Below are positions 8,101-17,118 of a stretch of DNA of 64,000 bases, one piece after another; positions within the stretch are counted from its first letter, which is position 1, and every line of letters starts with the position of its first letter. Source of the DNA: Enemella evansiae (GTDB lineage: Bacteria; Pseudomonadota; Alphaproteobacteria; Rhodobacterales; Rhodobacteraceae); NCBI GenBank assembly GCA_017255395.1, contig JAFKDC010000001.1:1-64000 (forward strand). The letters run 5' to 3'. A program made the translations under genes and the position numbers. Below the pieces are notes generated by a model that searched no databases, was not told where the DNA came from, and saw only the letters and a program-made list of their open reading frames with translations.

Positions 8101-8981
8101 GGCGTTCCCCTTCGGAACAGCAGCAGCAGCGGCACCATGGCCAGCACCAGCAGCCAGCGGCCAAGATCGCGGCTGAACAGCAGCGGAAAGTCCTGCTGCA
8201 CCAGATCCTGCCGCGCATCGTCGCCCAGCCAGCGCGCCAGCGCCTCGGGGTCGGTCGCCGCCAGCGCCTGCCCGCGGCCGACCTCGGCATGGGTCAGGGC
8301 ATCGGGCGCGGGCGGCCCCGGCGTGACCAGTGTCAGCCGCGCTCCGCGTCCGGCGATGGCGGCCGCCTGCTCGAGCGTGGCGGCCCCCAGCCCGGCGCCG
8401 TCGGTCAGAAAGATCACGTCGCCGGCCAGCACCTCTGCCTCGTCCAGCATCCGCAGCGCCAGCGCCAGCCCGCGTTCCGGCCGGGTGCCGGGGTCCGGCA
8501 CGGTGTCGGCGTCGATCAGCGACAGGGTCTGACCCAGCTGGCGCAGATCCGCCGTCAGGTCAGAGGCGACATAGGCATCGCCCGCAAAAACCACGAGCCC
8601 GCCGGGGCGCGTCCCCAGCGAGGCCACGCCATAGCGCGCGGCCACCTGCATCGCCTGCCAGCCCGCGCCGCCGGTCATGCTGGGCGAGGCATCCAGCACG
8701 AAGACCGCCCCGTCGAGGTTGCGGAAGGACAGCGCGTCGCGCCGTTCCACCGCCGGGCCGGTCAGGGCCAGCACGGTGACACCCGCGCAGGCCAGCACCG
8801 CCAGCAGCCCGACCGCGCTGCCGCGCCGCTCGACCCGGCCCAAAGCGGTCATCGCCTGCAACAGCCGAGGGTCCGCGACCCTGTCCCAGCCGCCCAAACC
8901 GCCGCGCTGCCGGTGCAGCAGCCAGCCCGCCACGGCAAGCAGCGGCAGCGCCAGAAGCCATTCGGGGCGCAGAAGGATCAT
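8097..8981 (-). CDS. Membrane VWA-domain protein, BatB/MxaL-like
   Basis: A 294-residue protein with two N-terminal transmembrane helices (about 3-22 and 56-76), a von Willebrand factor A domain with a metal-ion MIDAS motif DASPS (residues 97-101), and a C-terminal helix. I start it at the ATG at 8981 because it overlaps the upstream VWA stop (ATGA) and begins MILLRPEWLLALPLL, as in the family; longer in-frame starts give an implausible N-terminus. MoxR ATPases act with VWA partners to remodel or metal-load target proteins. It is the second VWA gene in the operon and may correspond to MxaL of methanol dehydrogenase clusters. Confidence 0.75.
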   Translation of the reverse strand: MILLRPEWLLALPLLAVAGWLLHRQRGGLGGWDRVADPRLLQAMTALGRVERRGSAVGLLAVLACAGVTVLALTGPAVERRDALSFRNLDGAVFVLDASPSMTGGAGWQAMQVAARYGVASLGTRPGGLVVFAGDAYVASDLTADLRQLGQTLSLIDADTVPDPGTRPERGLALALRMLDEAEVLAGDVIFLTDGAGLGAATLEQAAAIAGRGARLTLVTPGPPAPDALTHAEVGRGQALAATDPEALARWLGDDARQDLVQQDFPLLFSRDLGRWLLVLAMVPLLLLFRRGTP

Positions 8982-9943
8982 GCCTGTCCCTCCCGCCATG
9001 CCATACCCAGCGCCAGCAGGGCGCCCAGCGTCGCTGGCCAGACCCACAACTCGCGGAAGACCTCGGCGGCAAGCCCGTCCGAATCCGTCGCCTCCAGCCG
9101 GTCCAGCGCCTCTGTCACCGCCACCAGGTCCTCGGTGGTGCGCACGCGAAAGCTCTCGCCGCCCGAGAGGTCGGAAATCGCCTGAAGCGTCGCCGCGTCG
9201 ACCACGCCGCGCTCGCCCTCTTCGGCGGTGGTCAGATCCTTGGGACCCAGCGCGATGGTGTGGACGCGCACCCCCATCTCGGCGGCCAGCCGCGCCACGC
9301 CGCGCGGGTTGGTGGCGCCCGCGTTGTTCGACCCGTCGGACAGCAGGATCACCACGCGGGTCTCGGCGTCAGAGCCTTCCATCCGCTTCAGCGCCAGCCC
9401 CAGCGCGTCAGAGATGTTGGTGGCCCGCCCGGAAATCCCGATCACCGCCTCTTCGATACGCTGCGCCACGGCCTCGGTGTCGAAGGTGAAGGGGGCGGCG
9501 TAATAGGCTTCCGAGCCGAAGACGATCAGCGCCACCCGGTCCCCGGCGCGGCGGCGGGCGAAGTCGGCGCCCACGGTGGTCACCGCCTCCAGCCGCGTGA
9601 CCGGCTGGCCGTCCAGCCTGAAGTCGTCGCGCACCATGGAACCGGAGAGATCCAGCGCGATCGCCAGGTCGCGCCCCGAGACCCGCAGCGCCGGAACCGG
9701 TTCCAGCAGGCGCGGGCCGCTGAGGGCCACCACGAACAGCGCCCAGACCAGCCATGGCAGCGCCCTGCGCAGCGCGGCGCGGCTGCGGCCCGTGCCACCG
9801 CCAGCCCCGGCGATCAGCGCCGCGCCGATCCGCTCGGGCACGCCCAGCGTCGCGCCCTCTGCGCCCGAGGGCGGCAAGAGCCGCGCCGCCAGCAGCGGCA
9901 GCGGCAGGGCCAGCAGGGCCCAGGGCGTGGCCAACTCAAACAT
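8978..9943 (-). CDS. Membrane VWA-domain protein, BatA/MxaC-like
   Basis: A 321-residue protein with the BatA plan: N-terminal transmembrane helices (about 5-22 and 60-78), a VWA domain with a complete MIDAS (DLSGS at 98-102, a conserved Thr in GRATNISDAL and Asp in LLSDGSNN), and a C-terminal transmembrane helix (about 300-316). The domain would face the periplasm or bind the MoxR ATPase. Its start overlaps the end of the DUF4381 gene by 8 bp and its end overlaps the next VWA gene. MxaC is the likely counterpart in methylotrophs. Confidence 0.78.
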   Translation of the reverse strand: MFELATPWALLALPLPLLAARLLPPSGAEGATLGVPERIGAALIAGAGGGTGRSRAALRRALPWLVWALFVVALSGPRLLEPVPALRVSGRDLAIALDLSGSMVRDDFRLDGQPVTRLEAVTTVGADFARRRAGDRVALIVFGSEAYYAAPFTFDTEAVAQRIEEAVIGISGRATNISDALGLALKRMEGSDAETRVVILLSDGSNNAGATNPRGVARLAAEMGVRVHTIALGPKDLTTAEEGERGVVDAATLQAISDLSGGESFRVRTTEDLVAVTEALDRLEATDSDGLAAEVFRELWVWPATLGALLALGMAWREGQA

Positions 9944-10304
9944 GGCGCTCCAGCGCCGCTTTCAGGGTCGCGGTATCGAGGGTGTTTCCGGGCCGGTAGA
10001 GCGAGGCCGTCAGCGTGGCATAGCGCTCGGGTGCGTGGGTCTTCAGCAGGTGCAGCAGGGCAAGCCGTTGCTGCCTGTCGTCCAGCGCCGCTGTCCGCGC
10101 GATGTCACCGGCAAGACTTGCGCCGGGCCGGGGCCGCCTGCGGGACACAAGGCGCAGGAGGCCACCCACCAGCAGCGCGGCAAGGATGGCCAGCGCCAGC
10201 GCGGCGGCGAGTTCGGCGGCAAACCCGCCCGGCGCCTCGGCGGGCAGGCGGATGTCGCGCAGGCTGGCCTGCAGGACCTCTTCGCTGATCGCCTCGCCGC
10301 TCAT
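9936..10304 (-). CDS. DUF4381-family membrane protein, MxaA-like position
   Basis: A 122-residue protein with a single transmembrane helix (about 30-52) followed by a basic cytoplasmic segment (RLVSRRRPRP) and a helical tail. This matches DUF4381 proteins that sit between DUF58 and the first VWA gene in MoxR operons. The start ATG at 10304 overlaps the DUF58 stop (ATGA). Longer upstream open frame is a shadow of the DUF58 gene. It probably anchors or couples the complex; no catalytic motif is visible. Confidence 0.7.
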   Translation of the reverse strand: MSGEAISEEVLQASLRDIRLPAEAPGGFAAELAAALALAILAALLVGGLLRLVSRRRPRPGASLAGDIARTAALDDRQQRLALLHLLKTHAPERYATLTASLYRPGNTLDTATLKAALERHV

Positions 10305-11203
10305 GGCCGGACCGGGGCGCTCGACAGGGCCAGCGCGCGGGCCATGGCCTCGACCGGCTGCCCGGCGTCGAGGAATTGCGCCGGAACCCCCGCCACCTCG
10401 GCCTCGGGCGCGGCAGTCGTGGCGCGGCGGCCCTCCAGCGTTACCCGCAGGCGGCGCCCGTCCGGCAGGCGGATGGGATAGCGCCCGCCGGGCATCTTTT
10501 CGGGGTTCAGCCCCGACAGCACCAGCAGGCGCGGCGCGCGGTTCCGGGACAGGGCCGCCAGCCGATCGGCAAACCCCGCGCCGGGACGGTCGAGCCCGGT
10601 GGCCAGCACGATTTCCGCGCCGCGCGGCGCCAGCCGTTCGACGCTGGACAGCGCGCCATCCAGCGCCGGTCCATCGGTTGCGCCGCCCAGCACCGCCTCC
10701 AAAGCGTCGCGATGCGCGCGCACCAGCCCGCCCACCACGTCGAGCATGCCGCGCACGCGGCCCCGGGGGGGCACGATCACCGGGCGGCCCGGTGTCACCG
10801 CCAGAAGCGCCACGCGCCCGCCCTCTTCGACGACACGCCAGCCGGTCAGCGCCAGCGCCTCTGCCGCCGCGACGGACAGGAAGGCCCGCGTCAGCCCCCA
10901 CAGCATCGGCGGGCGGAAGTCAGCCACCAGCAGGCAGACCCGGTCCCGTTCCTGCTGAAACTGGCGGACATGCAGGACGCCGCTGCGCGCGGTGCTGCCC
11001 CGGTCGAGGTGGCGGATATCGTCGCCGGGCACGTATTCGCGCACATCCGCGACCTCTTGCCCCTGCCCCTTGCGGCGGGTGGCATAGCCGCCGGGCAGGT
11101 TGGACAGGGCCGGATCGGCAGCAGAGCGCAACGCCACCTGCCGCAGGGCGATCAGGCCCGCCGCCTCCAGCGTGACGCCGGGTGTCTCCGGCAGCGCGCT
11201 CAC
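10301..11203 (-). CDS. DUF58 protein, MxaS-like
   Basis: A 300-residue protein with the DUF58 hallmark near residues 50-75 (DVREYVPGDDIRHLDRGSTARSG, split here only for naming) and a downstream VWA-like fold without a complete MIDAS. DUF58 proteins are the usual second gene of MoxR operons and MxaS in methanol dehydrogenase clusters. The start is a GTG at 11203 that overlaps the MoxR stop (GTGA), showing tight coupling. It has no signal peptide and is probably cytoplasmic or membrane-peripheral. Confidence 0.8.
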   Translation of the reverse strand: MSALPETPGVTLEAAGLIALRQVALRSAADPALSNLPGGYATRRKGQGQEVADVREYVPGDDIRHLDRGSTARSGVLHVRQFQQERDRVCLLVADFRPPMLWGLTRAFLSVAAAEALALTGWRVVEEGGRVALLAVTPGRPVIVPPRGRVRGMLDVVGGLVRAHRDALEAVLGGATDGPALDGALSSVERLAPRGAEIVLATGLDRPGAGFADRLAALSRNRAPRLLVLSGLNPEKMPGGRYPIRLPDGRRLRVTLEGRRATTAAPEAEVAGVPAQFLDAGQPVEAMARALALSSAPVRP

Positions 11204-12156
11204 AGGGGTTCGACCGCGTCGAGGATGTCGGCCACCACCTGCCGGGTCGTCCGGCCCTCTGCCACGGCGCGCCAGGTCAGCACCATGCGATGCGCCAGCG
11301 CGTCCGGCGCCAGTGCCTCGACGTCTTCCGGCAGGGCATAGTCGCGCCCCCGCAGGAAGGCCCGGGCCTTGGCGGCAGAGGCCAGCGCCAGCGAGCCGCG
11401 CGGCGAGACGGCGTGTTCCACCTCTGCCGCCTGCGGGCCTTCGCGCGTGGCCATGACCAGCCGCACGATGTAGTCACGCAACTCGGGCGACAGATGCACC
11501 GCCATGGCCTGCCCGCGCAGCGACTCCAGCTCTGTCAGGGCCATCGGTTCGGGCGCGGCGGCGGGGACCTTGGCCTCTGCTTCGACCAGATCGAGGATGC
11601 GCAGTTCGGTCTCGGCATCCGGCAGGGTCAGCAGCGTATACAACAGGAAGCGGTCAAGCTGCGCCTCGGGCAGCGGGAAGGTGCCGTCATGCTCGATCGG
11701 GTTCTGGGTCGCCACCACGAGGAAGGGCCGCGGCAGGGCGTGGGTTTCCGAGCCCGCGGTTACCTGCCCCTCGGCCATGGCCTCCAGCAGCGCCGACTGC
11801 ACCTTGGGCGGCGCGCGGTTGATCTCGTCCACCAGCACGAGGTTGTGAAAGACCGGCCCGCGCACGAACTCGAAGCGCCCGTCCTGCGGGCGCCAGATCG
11901 GCGTGCCGGTCAGGTCCGAGGGCATCAGGTCCGGGGTACACTGGATGCGGGCGAAGGACAGATCCACGGCCTGTGCCAGCCACTTCACCGAGCGTGTCTT
12001 GGCCAGCCCCGGCGGACCTTCGACCAGCAGGTGTCCCCCGGCCAGAAGCGACACCAGCAGGCGCTCGATCAGCGCCTCGTGCCCGATCAGCCCCTGCGAG
12101 AGATGCTCCCACAACAGGCGCAAGCCACCCTCTGGCGGCGTCAGCGGTGCGTCCAT
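11200..12156 (-). CDS. moxR: MoxR-family AAA+ ATPase, MxaR-like
   Basis: About 318 residues with a full AAA+ core: Walker A GPPGLAKT (about 47-54), Walker B LVLVDEINR, sensor 1 ATQNP, and the C-terminal lid. MoxR ATPases work with VWA partners as chaperones; MxaR is needed for methanol dehydrogenase activation in methylotrophs. It is the first gene of a seven-gene overlapping operon (MoxR, DUF58, DUF4381, VWA, VWA, TPR, BatD) that ends with gfa. I favour the ATG at 12156, which has GGGAGGA just upstream; an ATG at 12168 is in frame but has no ribosome-binding site. Confidence 0.88.
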   Translation of the reverse strand: MDAPLTPPEGGLRLLWEHLSQGLIGHEALIERLLVSLLAGGHLLVEGPPGLAKTRSVKWLAQAVDLSFARIQCTPDLMPSDLTGTPIWRPQDGRFEFVRGPVFHNLVLVDEINRAPPKVQSALLEAMAEGQVTAGSETHALPRPFLVVATQNPIEHDGTFPLPEAQLDRFLLYTLLTLPDAETELRILDLVEAEAKVPAAAPEPMALTELESLRGQAMAVHLSPELRDYIVRLVMATREGPQAAEVEHAVSPRGSLALASAAKARAFLRGRDYALPEDVEALAPDALAHRMVLTWRAVAEGRTTRQVVADILDAVEPL

Positions 12157-12231
12157 GTCTCCTCCCATGTCCGGTGCCCAGCTTAGGACAGGCAGCCGCG
12201 CCGACCTATGCCGCCTTAGGTAGGGGTCTCG

Positions 12232-13152
12232 TCAGGGCACGAAGGGCGCGCAGGCGGCATCCAGAACCGGCGCAAGGCGGGCGTCGGACAGGGTTGCCTG
12301 CGCCTGATCGGACAGGCTGTCGAAGGCGGCGTCGATCCAGTCCAGAAAGGCCGGGTCGGTGGTCTGGTCCACCGGGCTTGCCGCCACCGCGTGCAGCATC
12401 AGCACGTCGAAGGGACACAGCCGCGCCGGGTTCGATCGCAACAGCGCTGCCATGAAGGCGTCGGACCCCCAGGGCAGGCGGCGCATGTCCAGCGGGATCT
12501 CTTCCAGCTTCGACAGGAACGGCGCCTGACGGTCGAGTTTCAGGATATCCATGCCGAAGGTGAAGCTCTGGAACAGCTCCTCGACGAGGATCGACCGGTG
12601 GTAGGCCCGGCTCAGCGGATCAGACGGCGCCTCTCCGCCCTGTTGCACCAGCAGGTGCGTCGCCGCCCCGCGCCGCCCGAAGAAGGTTTGCGCCATGCCC
12701 GGCGTGGTCGCCCTGTACCGCCGCCCCTTGGGCAGACCAAGGGCATGGACCCGGTCCAGCCATGCCAGATCGCGCGTCAGGGCGTCATGCGGCGGCGTCC
12801 CGGAGTAAAGCCGCAGCACAACCCTGCGGCCATAGCCGCAGGCCCGCGCCTCGGCCCCCGCAAAGCGCATCGGCAGCGGCTTGCCGTAGGTCCGGTCAAG
12901 CAGCGCGCCGAAGGCCTTCAGCGTCTCTGTTGTCTGTGGGTCGGGCGGATCGCCGACGATGCACAGCGCCGCGCCAGACAGGTCGCGGCCATGGATGTGG
13001 ACCGGGATGGTCGTGTCGCGCCGGAACATCGCGCTGCGCAGCTGATAGTTCCAGCCCAGACGGGCCAGCCCCAGCGTGTCGCTGCGCGGGTCCGCCAGCC
13101 CCGGCCGGGCGAGGCTGCACAGCAGCAGGACAAGGACGGCAAGGCATCGCAT
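12232..13152 (-). CDS. Secreted protein of unknown function, DUF2927-like
   Basis: A 306-residue protein with a signal peptide (MRCLAVLVLLLCSLARPGLA, residues 1-20). The mature region has a conserved-looking helix with VEELFQSFTFGMDIL near residue 200, resembling the EELxQ motif of DUF2927 proteins; this assignment is tentative. The start at 13152 gives the intact signal peptide, although the ribosome-binding site is weak. It is a single gene between the MoxR operon and a two-component system on the same strand, with 350 bp of upstream non-coding DNA. Function unknown. Confidence 0.65.
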   Translation of the reverse strand: MRCLAVLVLLLCSLARPGLADPRSDTLGLARLGWNYQLRSAMFRRDTTIPVHIHGRDLSGAALCIVGDPPDPQTTETLKAFGALLDRTYGKPLPMRFAGAEARACGYGRRVVLRLYSGTPPHDALTRDLAWLDRVHALGLPKGRRYRATTPGMAQTFFGRRGAATHLLVQQGGEAPSDPLSRAYHRSILVEELFQSFTFGMDILKLDRQAPFLSKLEEIPLDMRRLPWGSDAFMAALLRSNPARLCPFDVLMLHAVAASPVDQTTDPAFLDWIDAAFDSLSDQAQATLSDARLAPVLDAACAPFVP

Positions 13153-13503
13153 GGGGCGATGATAGCCCGCGCGCCGCGAAAAGCGACCGGCCCGCAGCGG
13201 CGACAAGTGCGGGCCTGCGTGTGACGGGCGTGAGAGCGACAAGGCACGCTCTTCCCGGGCCTGTTGTCAGACCCCCAAGGGTCGGCGACAGAGCGTATCC
13301 CTGTTGCGGCAGAGCCTTCGGGGCGAAGCGGGGGAACACCGGATTGCGGGAAGAGAGCACCGCCGCCGCGCCCGGGTCGCCGGATTGGGAGAAGGCGACC
13401 GGGGCACAGCGGCGGCATGGGAAGACCGGCAAAGCTCTCGTGCCGTTCGAAGGAACCATGCCGCAGCCGCCGCCGGAATTGAATTCTTATTCTCTAAGAG
13501 CGG
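13153..13503. other. Intergenic region upstream of the 12232-13152 gene
   Basis: These 351 bp hold no convincing gene. They should contain the promoter of the secreted-protein gene at 13152 and the 3' end of the response-regulator transcript. The only structured element I see is the AT-rich inverted repeat at 13485-13499, in an otherwise very G+C-rich stretch. Confidence 0.6.
13485..13499. promoter_or_regulatory. AT-rich inverted repeat TCTTA-N5-TAAGA
   Basis: Five-bp arms TCTTA/TAAGA with a 5-nt spacer (TTCTC), just beyond the response-regulator stop at 13504. A nearly identical site with 6-bp arms and the same 5-nt spacer is at 23723-23739 in the divergent promoter of the Ped/Lut-like operon. 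Two matching sites in linked quinoprotein loci suggest an operator of a local regulator; this one could alternatively be a chance match or part of a terminator. Confidence 0.35.
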
Positions 13504-14181
13504 TCAGCCGATACTGGGCACCGTGCCATCAAGGAAAAAGCCGCGGTTGCGCCGGGTCCTGATCTCGAACCCGAAATCCCCGGTGGCCAGTTTCCTGCGC
13601 AGGTAGCCGATATAGACATCGACGACGTTTTCCGCGCCAGAGCCATCGCGCGCCCAGAGCCGGTCGAAGATCTCTCCGCGCGGCAGCGGCGCTGTGCCAT
13701 TGGCCGCAAGCAGGCACAGAAGCTCTGCCTCGCGCTCTGTCAGGGTGATCTGAAGGTCGCCGCGCGTCAGGTTCCGGTCGGCACGGGTGAAGCGGCTGGC
13801 CTGCGGCACCTGCGTGCGGCTGCGGTGTTCCTGCACCGCAAGCCGGGCGGCCAGCTCCTCGAGCGAGAAGGGTTTGACCACGTAGTCGTCGGCCCCCGCC
13901 TCCAGCCCCGCGGCGCGGTGTTCGACCTCGGAGAGGGCCGAAAGCATGAGGATGGGGATTGTCACGCCGCTGCCGCGCAGGTCGCGCACAAGGTCTATGC
14001 CGCTGTCGGCCCCCAGCATGACATCGACGATGGCGCCGCCGAAAGACCCTGCCCGCAGGCGTTCCAGCGCCCGGTCGGCCCGGTTTTCGGTCTGCGCCTC
14101 GTAGCCGTGCAGCGACAGGCCCCGCGCCAGTGCCGACGTGATGCCGGGGTCGTCGTCAACGATCAGAACCCGTTTTGCCAT
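13504..14181 (-). CDS. OmpR/PhoB-type response regulator
   Basis: A 225-residue regulator: receiver domain with IVDDD pocket, phospho-Asp at D53 (AIVDVMLG) and VVKPF lysine, followed by an OmpR-type winged helix (about 130-222, LTEREAELLCLLAAN... VVDVYIGYLRRKL). It is downstream of, and presumably paired with, the histidine kinase at 14281. I use the ATG at 14181 (MAKRVLIVDDD); an ATG four codons earlier is also open. Paracoccus MxaYX and similar pairs control methanol oxidation, so a link to the surrounding quinoprotein genes is plausible but not shown. Confidence 0.82.
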   Translation of the reverse strand: MAKRVLIVDDDPGITSALARGLSLHGYEAQTENRADRALERLRAGSFGGAIVDVMLGADSGIDLVRDLRGSGVTIPILMLSALSEVEHRAAGLEAGADDYVVKPFSLEELAARLAVQEHRSRTQVPQASRFTRADRNLTRGDLQITLTEREAELLCLLAANGTAPLPRGEIFDRLWARDGSGAENVVDVYIGYLRRKLATGDFGFEIRTRRNRGFFLDGTVPSIG

Positions 14182-14280
14182 GGCGCGGACCATAGGGCCA
14201 TTCGGGGCGAAGCTGAATCGCTAAATCCGCCCCTGCCCCACCACGGCGCCGCGATGCCGCCGACCACAGGGGCCGGGGCG

Positions 14281-15957
14281 TCACGGTCCGGTGTCCCGCG
14301 GTGAATCCGCGTCGCGCTCTGCCAGCGGAAGCCGCAGCGAGACCGCAAGCCCCGGGGCCGCACCCAGCGCCTCGCCACGGGGCAAAGGGCTGCGCAGCGC
14401 CAGCCTGCCGCCATGGGCCTCGGCCACCCATGCGGCCAGCGACAGGCCTATGCCGAAGCCCTCGGCCTGAGAGGCAGAGCCCCGCGCAAAACGGCGTAGG
14501 ACCGTATCCTGGCGATCCTCCGCGATGCCGGGCCCGTTGTCGCGCACCTCGAAGACCGCCTCTGCGCCGTCCTGCCGCACCGAAAGCCGGACCCGTCCCC
14601 CGGCCCGCGCGTGGCGGATCGCATTGCGCACCAGCCCCGCCAGCACCTGCCGCAGCCAATTGGCGTCGGCCAGGACGCACAGCCCCGGCGCGGCCTCGTC
14701 GGTCAGCGCCAGCCCGGCGTTGTCGCATTCCGCGCGCACCTCTTCCAGCACGTCGCGCAGCACCTCTGCCGCGCCCACCGGCGCCGGGTCGAGCCCCAGC
14801 TCGCCGCTGTCAGAGCGCGCCACGCGCAACAGGTCGTCGATGCGCCGGTTCAGCCGGGCGGCGCGGGTCTCTATCGTGGCAAAGGCCTCGACGGCCTCGG
14901 GGGCCGCCTGCTGGCCGATCTGCGCTTCGACAAGGATCACCGTCAGCGGCGTGCGCAACTCGTGGCTGACATCGGCGAAGAAGCGGCGCCGGTTGGCGTC
15001 GATCCGTTCCAGCGCGGCATTGGCGGCGCGCAGCTCCGCCGTTTGCTGCGCAATGGTCTCGTTCAGGCGCGCGCGATCCTGCTGCACCCTCTCTTGCCGG
15101 GCGCCAAGCGCCGCGGCCATGCGGTTGATCTCTGCATAAAGCAGCCCGATCTCGTCGGACCGGGTCACCGGCAGGGCAATGGCGAAATCCTCTTGCCCGA
15201 TGCGCCGCGCGGCATCGCGCAGCCGGTCGAGCCGCCGGAACTGCGGATGAATCAGGCCGGTGTAGAAGGCGATGGCCAGCGCCACGGCCACCCCCGCCAT
15301 GACCAGTGCCGCAAGGCTCAACTGGCCGCGCAGCCGCGCGATCCCCGCCAGCGTCTCGCCGCGAAAGATCCCCTCGGCGTTCACCGCCTGGTTCAGCAGC
15401 GGGTCGAAGGTGGAGGCGAAGCTGTTCAGATGCGCCCGCAGCACCTCTGCGCTGCCCTCCGCGTCGGACAATCCCCGCAAGACCGCATCCACCTGTGCCC
15501 GCATCCGCGCCAGCAAAAGCGACTGCGTGGCATGGCGCGACTGCTGCTCCAGCCCCAGCGCCTCGACCTCGGCCACGGCGCGAGCATTGTCGCTGTCCAG
15601 CAGCGCGAAGGTCCGGCGCATGTTCTCGACCACCGGCTGGACCCGGTCACGCCGCTCGGAGGCGGGCAAGCCGGTCTGCACCGCCTCTGTCGCGATCACC
15701 AGAAAGGACGAGACCTGCGTCGACAACATCGAGTAGCGCGCCATCCGCGCCTCTGCCGCCAGCGCGCTGTCCAGCCGCTCTGCCACGCGGGTCATGCCGA
15801 GGAACAGCACCAGCGCCGTTACCAGCGTGCCCAGCGTCAGCGCCGCCGCCCCGGCGGCCAGCCGTCTGCGAAGGGATTGCCGCCTAGCCATTGGGCGCAA
15901 TGGCTCCGGCTGCACAGGAAACAGGCGCAGCCGCGCGGCGTTTTGCACTTGCAGCAT
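14281..15957 (-). CDS. Membrane-bound sensor histidine kinase
   Basis: A 558-residue kinase with two transmembrane helices (about 34-56 and 213-235) enclosing a helical periplasmic sensor of about 155 residues, then HAMP (about 237-290), HisKA with the phospho-acceptor His in DVSHELRTPL (H332), and an HATPase with a DNGPGIAED box and FGIGLSLA. The periplasmic helical domain resembles four-helix-bundle sensors but I cannot name its ligand. It lies upstream of the response regulator (about 100 bp between them) and is divergent from a small ORF at 16032. An ATG at 15891 is an alternative start giving a shorter N-terminus. Confidence 0.85.
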   Translation of the reverse strand: MLQVQNAARLRLFPVQPEPLRPMARRQSLRRRLAAGAAALTLGTLVTALVLFLGMTRVAERLDSALAAEARMARYSMLSTQVSSFLVIATEAVQTGLPASERRDRVQPVVENMRRTFALLDSDNARAVAEVEALGLEQQSRHATQSLLLARMRAQVDAVLRGLSDAEGSAEVLRAHLNSFASTFDPLLNQAVNAEGIFRGETLAGIARLRGQLSLAALVMAGVAVALAIAFYTGLIHPQFRRLDRLRDAARRIGQEDFAIALPVTRSDEIGLLYAEINRMAAALGARQERVQQDRARLNETIAQQTAELRAANAALERIDANRRRFFADVSHELRTPLTVILVEAQIGQQAAPEAVEAFATIETRAARLNRRIDDLLRVARSDSGELGLDPAPVGAAEVLRDVLEEVRAECDNAGLALTDEAAPGLCVLADANWLRQVLAGLVRNAIRHARAGGRVRLSVRQDGAEAVFEVRDNGPGIAEDRQDTVLRRFARGSASQAEGFGIGLSLAAWVAEAHGGRLALRSPLPRGEALGAAPGLAVSLRLPLAERDADSPRDTGP

Positions 15958-16031
15958 TTCCGTTTACCGCCTCTTGGAGGAAAAGGCGCATAGTGAAGCT
16001 GCGACTAAAGTCTGCATTCTCAGGAGCGATC

Positions 16032-16244
16032 ATGGTCGAACTTCTCTTCGTCACCTGCATGGTGATGTCCCAATCCACCCCCGAATCCTGCCGCGAGCAC
16101 AGCCTCGTGTTCACCGATGTGTCCCCCATGACATGCATGATGGGCGCCCAGCCGCAACTGGCGAAATGGGTGAACGAGCACCCCGGCCAGCGCGTCACAA
16201 GCTGGAAGTGCCGCGCCGTGGACCTGTCGACACGCGACGCCTGA
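16032..16244 (+). CDS. Small conserved cysteine-containing protein
   Basis: A 70-residue protein that starts with a short hydrophobic stretch (MVELLFVTC) and has four cysteines spread over the chain (C9, C20, C35, C60). AGGAG lies 5 nt upstream of the ATG. Proteins of this kind are common in Rhodobacteraceae as conserved hypotheticals; their function is unknown to me. The N-terminus is too short for a clear signal peptide, though export is possible. It is divergent from the histidine kinase gene. Confidence 0.65.
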   Translation: MVELLFVTCMVMSQSTPESCREHSLVFTDVSPMTCMMGAQPQLAKWVNEHPGQRVTSWKCRAVDLSTRDA

Positions 16245-16326
16245 CCCCGGACCGTCCCGGGTCGCGAGGACACCCACTGCGCGACGGGCAAGGCCGGTCT
16301 TGCGATGCAGCGCAACCGGAACCGTC

Positions 16327-17118
16327 CTAGCCCTTGCGCTTCATCATCCCGCGCGCCGGGTCGTAGCCCCAAAGCGCCAGCAGGCTGAAGACCAGCGTCG
16401 CCCCCGTCACCACCGCCAGCGCCAGCCCGTTCCAGTCGAGGTAAAGCGCGAAGCGGATCAGTTCGACGGCATAGGTGAAGGGGTTGAACGCGCAGATATC
16501 GTAGAGAAGGTCAGAACTTTCGCGCATCTTCCACAGCGGGTAGAGCGCCGAGGACAGGAAGAACATCGGGAAGATGACGAAGTTCATCACGCCCGCGAAG
16601 TTCTCCAACTGCTTGACGAAGCTCGACAACACGAGGCCGAGCGCGCCCAGCATGATCCCCGCTAGAAACAGCGCTGGCAGCGCCGCCGCGTAGCCCCAGA
16701 GCGGCATGGTGATGTCGAAGGCCGCCGCAATGGCGAGGAAGGCGCAGGCCTGAAGGACGGATATGGCGCTGGACCCGATCAGGCGGCAGAACAGCAGCCA
16801 CCAGCGCGGCAGCGGGCTTGTCAGCAGCAGGCGCATCGACCCCATTTCCCGGTCGTAGACGAGGCTGAGCGACGACTGCATCCCGTTGAACAGCAGGATC
16901 ATCGCGCAGAGGCCGGGGACGATGTAGGTCTCGTAGGTGATGTAGGTCTGGTAGGGCGGGATGATCGAGACGCCCAGCGCCGCCCGGAAGCCCGCCGCGA
17001 AGATCAGCAACCAGACCAGCGGGCGCACCAGCGCCGAGAGGAAGCGTTCGCGCTGGTGCACGAAGCGCAGGAATTCGCGCCCGACGATGGCGCGGAGCGC
17101 GATCAGCCACGCGCTCAT
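16327..17118 (-). CDS. pedC: PedC/LutF-like ABC-2 permease of the PQQ-alcohol system
   Basis: A 263-residue ABC-2 type membrane protein with about six helices and no ATPase domain. The overall sequence and its partner match the PedC family (alcohol ABC transporter permease, found with PQQ-dependent alcohol dehydrogenases). In Pseudomonas putida PedA1A2BC supports growth at low lanthanide, and the related lut genes of Methylorubrum are needed for lanthanide use. The start at 17118 overlaps the ATPase stop (ATGA). It is the last gene of the minus-strand run that begins at 23589. Whether this family imports metal, exports a chelator or moves another solute is not settled by sequence. Confidence 0.8.
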   Translation of the reverse strand: MSAWLIALRAIVGREFLRFVHQRERFLSALVRPLVWLLIFAAGFRAALGVSIIPPYQTYITYETYIVPGLCAMILLFNGMQSSLSLVYDREMGSMRLLLTSPLPRWWLLFCRLIGSSAISVLQACAFLAIAAAFDITMPLWGYAAALPALFLAGIMLGALGLVLSSFVKQLENFAGVMNFVIFPMFFLSSALYPLWKMRESSDLLYDICAFNPFTYAVELIRFALYLDWNGLALAVVTGATLVFSLLALWGYDPARGMMKRKG

